From assembly GCA_016711505.1 (NCBI GenBank), contig JADJSV010000003.1, positions 186,001 to 250,000 of the forward strand: a stretch of DNA of 64,000 bases. The letters are read 5' to 3'. This document shows, in pieces, positions 58,887 through 64,000 of this stretch (the stretch's first letter is position 1; each line of letters opens with the position of its first letter). The DNA comes from Bacteroidota bacterium (GTDB lineage Bacteria > Bacteroidota > Bacteroidia > AKYH767-A > 2013-40CM-41-45). The notes beneath the pieces were generated by a model. That model ran no database searches and had not been told where the DNA came from. It saw nothing but the letters and a program-made list of their open reading frames with translations. The translations under genes were made by a program, and so were the position numbers.

Positions 58887-59672
58887 ATGTGCGGAAGATA
58901 CGTTGTAGTCAGCAAAGTCGAAGTAATTGAAAAACGGTTCAACGTAACTGTTCCCGAACTTCCTTTGAATGTATTGCCGTCTTTTAACATTGGTCCGGGA
59001 TCAATGGCGCCAGTTATCACGAATGATCAACCAACAAAAGTTCAGTTTTTTCAGTTTGGTTTGACCCCATTCTGGGCGAAGAAAAAAATGTATTTATTCA
59101 ATGCACGTGCAGAAGGTGATGGAAATAAAGAGAACGATCCGAATTACACAGGAGGAAAAGGAATTATTTCTAAACCATCTTTCAAAAGAGCAATTCGCTC
59201 ACAACGATGTTTAGTTATCGCTGATGCTTTTATAGAAGGCACCACCAACGAAGGACTCAGTCATCCATATGTCGTATATCTACGCGACCAGCAACGACCA
59301 TTTGCTTTCGCCGGCATCTGGGAAAAATGGGCTGATCCTGAAACCGGTGATATAACCAATTCATTTGCAATCATAACCACTGTTTCAAATTCATTATTGC
59401 AAATGATCCCGCATCATCGTTCGCCTGTTATCCTTTCGCAAAGTCAGGAACGCAAATGGCTGAAAGCAGAACACCTCAACGAGATCACCGGAATGCTCGA
59501 ACCTTTTCCATCTGACCAGATGAATGCTTATCCCATCGACAGCCGCATAAAAAATCCACGCGCAAATGACAGACAACTCATGGATCCAATCGGCGAACGA
59601 CTTTTACCGGAAACAGAAACTGTTGTGAAGACTTCGTTGCAGTTGCAGGGGATGTCGTTTGGAAGGGGTTGA
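58887..59672 (+). CDS. SOS response-associated peptidase family protein (YedK/HMCES-like)
   Basis: A 261-aa protein that shields abasic sites in single-stranded DNA by covalent attachment through Cys2 (MCGRYVVV). Catalytic motifs are FNARAEGDG (Asn about 70), VIADAFIEG (Glu about 118) and MIPHHRSPVI (His about 176). The extension between residues 70 and 100 (GDGNKENDPNYTGGKG) is a little longer than usual. It is a single gene after the paa cluster. ATG start, with C2 fixing the N-terminus after Met removal. Confidence 0.9.
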   Translation: MCGRYVVVSKVEVIEKRFNVTVPELPLNVLPSFNIGPGSMAPVITNDQPTKVQFFQFGLTPFWAKKKMYLFNARAEGDGNKENDPNYTGGKGIISKPSFKRAIRSQRCLVIADAFIEGTTNEGLSHPYVVYLRDQQRPFAFAGIWEKWADPETGDITNSFAIITTVSNSLLQMIPHHRSPVILSQSQERKWLKAEHLNEITGMLEPFPSDQMNAYPIDSRIKNPRANDRQLMDPIGERLLPETETVVKTSLQLQGMSFGRG

Positions 59673-59902
59673 ATCAAGACAATGGGTTTACCTCTACGAT
59701 AAAAAACCAAAATTCATTTCAAACCTTTTCTCATTTATTATAAAAATTTCCAATCCCAAATGTTAAATTTTTATCCCAAGGTGTATTTCATTATATAGAA
59801 TTCTATATTCGCTATTGAATTGCATTTACCCTCCACGTTTTTTGTGTTGCATTTCATTATTTAATTATTCATTTATCATTCTTAATTTTTAATTCTACTA
59901 CT

Positions 59903-60349
59903 ATGAATACACGTACTCTTTCTATTCGGCTTACTGGCTATTTAATTTTCTTTTCTAGTTTCGATTGCAGTGCACAGAACACCTATCCTGTTATGTCAAT
60001 GGATGTGGCCACTGAAGCTGTAGGTAACCATCTTACAGCTGACAGTCTTCCAATTTTAACCGACACAACTATTTTCGATGTGGGTATGAACTTGAATTTA
60101 TACGACACAACGAATATACAAAGTATCGAAGTCAAGATCGGTTCAAGCCCGGGTGCATCTGATGTTTTTTCCCGGAATTTTACATTCGATGTTTCCGGTT
60201 CTCTGGGTAGCGGCATTTCCTACTTAAGAGATGAATATGCCATTCATCTTGGTCTTGGAAATCTGCAACAAATGCTTTCTTATTATTCGCAAGTCAGGAT
60301 CCAGCGAACGGATGGCAGTTACAACACAGCAGTTGTCTTCAATCGTTAA
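59903..60349 (+). CDS. Small secreted protein upstream of the SprB-like adhesin
   Basis: A 148-aa protein with a signal peptide (SIRLTGYLIFFSSFDCSA). The mature part reads MNLNLYDTTNIQSIEVKIGS and ends TDGSYNTAVVFNR, a compact beta-type domain with several Thr/Asp turns. No cysteine pairs and no sorting domain. I recognise no family. The gene is 30 bp upstream of the adhesin and in the same direction, so it may be a partner, for example a chaperone or subunit, but that is an inference from position. Confidence 0.65.
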   Translation: MNTRTLSIRLTGYLIFFSSFDCSAQNTYPVMSMDVATEAVGNHLTADSLPILTDTTIFDVGMNLNLYDTTNIQSIEVKIGSSPGASDVFSRNFTFDVSGSLGSGISYLRDEYAIHLGLGNLQQMLSYYSQVRIQRTDGSYNTAVVFNR

Positions 60350-60379
60350 TTATTTCACATTTTTTAAAAAACCTCCCTC

Positions 60380-63300
60380 ATGAACTCAAGAACTACCTGG
60401 TTGAATAAATTCATCCTAACGATACTTACTTCATTTTTAATTTCAACCTCCCTTCTTGCCGGAAACTATACATGGAATGGCGGAACATCTACTGCTTGGG
60501 GCACGAGTACCAATTGGACACCAAATGGTACGCCATCAACGAATGACACCGTAACCATTGTAACCGGCTCCAATAATGTTTACATCGCTGCCAAGACGGA
60601 AGTAAAACTGTTGACCATGACCAGCGGTACTTTGAATCTTCAAAGCAATGAACTTTCTGTTGGGGCAAATTCCTTTTTTAATGGTGGAACTGTTACCAAT
60701 GGACTACTGACATTAATTGGAACTAATCACACTTTTGCAGGATCAACGATCAGTACAAAAGTTAGTGCCAGATGTACAAGAGTATTTTTAAATGGTTCTG
60801 TCTTTAATGATAGTTTAAAAATCGTCATTCCTTCAACCGGGAGAGTACATGCAAGCAAAGGAGGAAATACATTCAATGGTCCTGTTTCAATTACGGATAG
60901 TGCAATAGCAGGAATCACACTTGCAGATTCACTACCGGATATTTTTAATTCAACCCTGGATCTTTATAATGCTAGTACAGCAAACATCTTCATTGCTCAC
61001 AAAGCAACAGGATGTCAATTCAATGGAACTGTCAGTTTCAATGGACCGAACATTTATTCTAACTATTATGGCAGTGCTACATACACATCCAATATTATTT
61101 TAAATAACGCAAGCGGCAATTTTTTCTTTGGATATTCAACCGGTTCCTGTACACAAACAGCAGGAAATAAAATTAGCATTGGAGGTTCAGGAATGTCATC
61201 CGGTCAGTTGTATCTAAGAAATTTCACATCTTTGGATTCTTCATCAAAAATAACACTTAACATGACTGGTACGGCCAAACTTTATTTTGAAAGCGGTTCC
61301 GTATTTTACGATTCCATTTCAGCAAGTGTACCTTCTTTGTATTTGAATGGTTCAAAATTTCATGGTGTTACTATTCTTGAAAGTACGGGAAGTTCCAATG
61401 TAACTTCAACTGGAGGCTGCAGTTTTTATAATCAGATGAGTTTTGAGAACGATCTAAGCACAAGTGCTATCTATTCTTTCGCTAATGCACAGACAGATAC
61501 ATTTTTAATGTCTTCAAGTTTTACTAACAAAGGCGGTACCTTTACGTTAAACAAAGGATTGTTTTATGGAAAATGCAGCATAGACAATAAAGCAGCCAGT
61601 GTAGGAGAGGGGTTTTATATTTCCTCTACCGGAACCTGCACCTTCAAAGATTCTCTTTATTTTATTGAAATCAATAGTCCAGGCGTCCGCTTTGGAAGTA
61701 GTGGTGGAATAACTGTACTCGATAGCAATAGTACTTTTGTCACTGAAATCAGTACAGGCGGAATCCTCTTTATGCAGAACGTTACCAAACTCAGTACAAG
61801 TACCTTGACAATGGAAGAATCTCCATCTGAGTTAACTCTAACTTCCGGTAATAGTTTCAATGGTAACTTCAATTTTCATGGTAATTCGATTGTCTCAACT
61901 GGAACAACATTTAATTCAGCTACAACTTTGAAGATGCATCCCACATCCAATCTTACATTCGGTGGCGGCAACACCTTTAATGGAACAACGATCATTCAGG
62001 ATTCAAGTTCGACTGCTCACAATACATACCTTGCTAATAGCACAGCTGACGATTACAATGCGAACGTCACCTTCATTCAAAAAGGTACGAGTGTTAACTT
62101 ATACCCGGCTTATACAAAGAATTCAACTTTCTCAGGTAACATTACAACTGATGGAACTTCATCAATGCAATTTGGTGGAAATGGTGGAACAGTAGTTTTT
62201 GATGGTACATCTGCCCAATCAATAAACAGAGGCACAACATCACTTTATCCAACGATAAAAAAACTACAGGTGAATAAGGCAAGTAATTCACTCACCATAA
62301 ATTCTCCACTTATTGTTTCAGATTCTTTGCAATTAACAAATGGACGAATCAATACCGATACAACCAACTTACTTTCGATTTCACACGGCGGAAAACTAAT
62401 TGGTGGAAGTGACTCGACTTACATCAACGGCCCGTTAAAGAAAACCGGAAACGCTGCTTTTACTTTTGCAGTGGGTTCTTCTTCTCTTGCATATCCGTAT
62501 CATCCGCTTGAAATCACTGCGCCAGTTTCGTCTACAGATTCCTACACTGCACAATACTTTCCGACAGGACAAAATTTTGGTTCAGTATCAGATACTTCAG
62601 TTGATAATTTAAATGAGTGTCAATATTGGAGGCTGACTCGAAATTCAGGTGTTTCAAAAGTGAAGCTAAAATTAAGTTGGAATAATGACACATGTTTACT
62701 ACTGTCGCCACAAAATGTTAGAGTGGTTTCTTGGGATAGTATTAAATGGAAAGATCTCGGAAACAGTGGATATTCAGGCGACAGTATCAAAGGTTATACT
62801 GCTTCCTCTGATAGTATAGAGAATTCCACCTATGTTACTCTTGCTCTAAGAAAGTGTTTATTCTTTCATTCAACGATAAGTTCTAAGTCTGTATCTTGTG
62901 AAGGTCGTTCTGATGGTTTTGGAGAAGTGTCTCTTTACAGAGGCACTCCGCCATATTCATTTAGTTGGGAGCCAATAATGGGGGATAAAAAGTATAACGA
63001 TGGGTTGAGTCCAGGTAAATATTACATTACAACTAAAGATAGTAAAACTTGTCAATTAAGAGATAGTATTACTATTGAAATACCAGAACAAATGGAAGCT
63101 ACCTTTACTATTGACTCATCTGATTGCGGATTAAAAAATGGAAGTATTTCGGCGTCATTATCAGGAGGAGAAGGGCCATATAATTATTTTTGGCCGGAAC
63201 TGGGAATAAGAGATTCAACTGCTTCGAGTATAAAAAGTGGAAAATACTCGCTCGTTGTTACCGATTCCATAGGATGCACAGCAGGTTTCTCAGCCACTCT

Positions 63301-64000
63301 TTCTGATAAAAATGGTCCGACAGGAAGCATAACAGAGTTACTTGCAATTTCTTGCTATGGCCAAACTAGCGGTGAACTTAAATTTGAGTTAGGCTGGTCA
63401 GATACTACTATATCAAAGTTTCAATGGGATAGAAGTATCTCGGATACAGATAGTATTATTTCGGAAATTGGTGCAGGAATGAAAGGATTACAGGTTATGG
63501 ATGCTAATGGTTGTAGTTCTTTTTTTAATTATTTACTTACAGAACCAAAAGAAATTAAAATTAATTTTAATGTAACCAACTCTCATTGTTCTCTCTTTGA
63601 TGGAAGTATAGTTTCATTAGTCACAGGTGGAGAAAGACCATATGTATATAGTTGGAGTAGTTTAGGAAGTGATTCAGTAGAAGGTGACTTGCGCTCTGGG
63701 TACGATACGTTAACTGTAACCGACAATAATAATTGCCAAGCTATTTCAATTGCGGAAATTTTAGATGACGATGGGCCAATTTTAGCGCCACATATTCTTT
63801 CTGCAGCTAATTGCTTTAATGATCCGAATGGTAGTGTAGCTATTGCTGTGACTTCCGCCACTGCTCCATACAATTTTACATACTTTCCCGATGGAGAGAA
63901 TAAGGATACACTTTCCGGATTGTCTGTTGGAGAATATTCTGTAGTTGTTGAAGATGCGAATGGTTGTTTACAAAAGAAGACTTTTGTGATTCCAGGTTAC
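60380..64000 (+). CDS. SprB-like gliding/adhesin protein, N-terminal part, open at the 3' edge
   Basis: Open for 1207 codons from ATG 60380 to the window end without a stop. A signal peptide (FILTILTSFLISTSLLAG) is followed by a Trp-rich start (NYTWNGGTSTAWGTSTNW), then Ser/Thr/Gly/Asn-rich beta-helix-type repeats built on FNGxVTF/FNGxxxx units (about 80-640). From about residue 840 several tandem SprB repeats of about 75 residues begin: CEGRSDGFGEVSLYRGTPPY, CGLKNGSISASLSGGEGPYN, CSLFDGSIVSLVTGGERPYV, CFNDPNGSVAIAVTSATAPY, each ending like GxYxVxVxDxxGC. SprB is the motility adhesin of gliding Bacteroidota. The rest, and any sorting domain, is outside the window. Confidence 0.85.
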   Translation, partial: MNSRTTWLNKFILTILTSFLISTSLLAGNYTWNGGTSTAWGTSTNWTPNGTPSTNDTVTIVTGSNNVYIAAKTEVKLLTMTSGTLNLQSNELSVGANSFFNGGTVTNGLLTLIGTNHTFAGSTISTKVSARCTRVFLNGSVFNDSLKIVIPSTGRVHASKGGNTFNGPVSITDSAIAGITLADSLPDIFNSTLDLYNASTANIFIAHKATGCQFNGTVSFNGPNIYSNYYGSATYTSNIILNNASGNFFFGYSTGSCTQTAGNKISIGGSGMSSGQLYLRNFTSLDSSSKITLNMTGTAKLYFESGSVFYDSISASVPSLYLNGSKFHGVTILESTGSSNVTSTGGCSFYNQMSFENDLSTSAIYSFANAQTDTFLMSSSFTNKGGTFTLNKGLFYGKCSIDNKAASVGEGFYISSTGTCTFKDSLYFIEINSPGVRFGSSGGITVLDSNSTFVTEISTGGILFMQNVTKLSTSTLTMEESPSELTLTSGNSFNGNFNFHGNSIVSTGTTFNSATTLKMHPTSNLTFGGGNTFNGTTIIQDSSSTAHNTYLANSTADDYNANVTFIQKGTSVNLYPAYTKNSTFSGNITTDGTSSMQFGGNGGTVVFDGTSAQSINRGTTSLYPTIKKLQVNKASNSLTINSPLIVSDSLQLTNGRINTDTTNLLSISHGGKLIGGSDSTYINGPLKKTGNAAFTFAVGSSSLAYPYHPLEITAPVSSTDSYTAQYFPTGQNFGSVSDTSVDNLNECQYWRLTRNSGVSKVKLKLSWNNDTCLLLSPQNVRVVSWDSIKWKDLGNSGYSGDSIKGYTASSDSIENSTYVTLALRKCLFFHSTISSKSVSCEGRSDGFGEVSLYRGTPPYSFSWEPIMGDKKYNDGLSPGKYYITTKDSKTCQLRDSITIEIPEQMEATFTIDSSDCGLKNGSISASLSGGEGPYNYFWPELGIRDSTASSIKSGKYSLVVTDSIGCTAGFSATLSDKNGPTGSITELLAISCYGQTSGELKFELGWSDTTISKFQWDRSISDTDSIISEIGAGMKGLQVMDANGCSSFFNYLLTEPKEIKINFNVTNSHCSLFDGSIVSLVTGGERPYVYSWSSLGSDSVEGDLRSGYDTLTVTDNNNCQAISIAEILDDDGPILAPHILSAANCFNDPNGSVAIAVTSATAPYNFTYFPDGENKDTLSGLSVGEYSVVVEDANGCLQKKTFVIPGY

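Noticed and set aside
1..64000. tRNA, rRNA, tmRNA or riboswitch genes
   Set aside because: I looked for conserved stems and the TTC-arm pattern in the larger gaps and saw none; a covariance-model search would be decisive and was not possible.

Overview
The window comes from a Bacteroidota chromosome. Several lines of evidence agree: at least seven secreted proteins carry type IX secretion (T9SS) type-A sorting domains (a PNP motif near the start of the domain and a GxYxI...K end); a SprB-repeat adhesin runs off the right edge; promoters match the Bacteroidota pattern TTG-N19/20-TAnnTTTG; Shine-Dalgarno sequences are scarce; and the base composition is AT-rich with kynurenine monooxygenase, PaaA-Z and DUF6526 proteins typical of the phylum. 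I cannot resolve family or genus.

Layout. 1-7 kb: end of kynurenine 3-monooxygenase, a PAP2/sphingomyelin-synthase-like membrane protein, an MBL hydrolase, a large propeller-barrel surface protein and a T9SS cargo gene. 7-13.5 kb: M20 amidohydrolase, gyrB, dnaX and the HU gene. 14.8-18.4 kb: paaG facing the paaABCD epoxidase operon. 18.5-24 kb: DUF6526 protein, two glycosyltransferases, a 252-bp inverted-repeat element, ftsE and a lipoprotein. 24.3-29.1 kb: a TPR protein translationally coupled to an outer-membrane barrel. 29.2-36 kb: an enoyl-CoA hydratase homologue, a T9SS protein, a membrane glycosyltransferase and paaZ. 36.2-37.3 kb: rpsF-rpsR-rplI. 37.5-46.4 kb: four T9SS cargo genes interleaved with an SRPBCC protein and a PIG-V-like mannosyltransferase. 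46.4-53.5 kb: ABC permease, small Cys-rich secreted protein, HAD phosphatase, upp, a FemAB-like acyltransferase, polysaccharide deacetylase, radC and rpsT. 53.7-58.7 kb: paaH, a HerA-like ATPase, paaI, paaJ and paaY. 58.9-64 kb: SOS-associated peptidase, a small secreted protein and the SprB-like giant.

How the genes work together. Most of the aerobic phenylacetyl-CoA (epoxide) pathway is here but split over several loci: PaaABC(D) makes the epoxide, PaaG isomerises it to the oxepin, PaaZ opens and oxidises the ring, PaaJ, PaaH and an enoyl-CoA hydratase carry out beta-oxidation, and PaaI and PaaY act as salvage or repair enzymes. No paaK ligase and no paaE reductase were seen. A second theme is the cell surface: T9SS cargo, a motility-type adhesin, glycosyltransferases and outer-membrane barrels.

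Reading-frame breaks. At least seven genes have frames broken by what look like single-base deletions, mostly in homopolymers. One more has a homopolymer indel of another size and two have in-frame nonsense codons. The pattern, which includes two deletions in rplI, looks more like long-read consensus error than gene decay, though I cannot prove it from sequence alone. Genes cut into two substantial ORFs, and rplI, are typed pseudogene below, with the intact span given; those with only a terminus affected are typed CDS.

The most interesting signals are a 10-A run in dnaX placed so that slippage either way stops translation at once (a likely tau/gamma switch), and several families of hairpin-forming intergenic repeats. 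I found no tRNA, rRNA, CRISPR array or intact insertion sequence.
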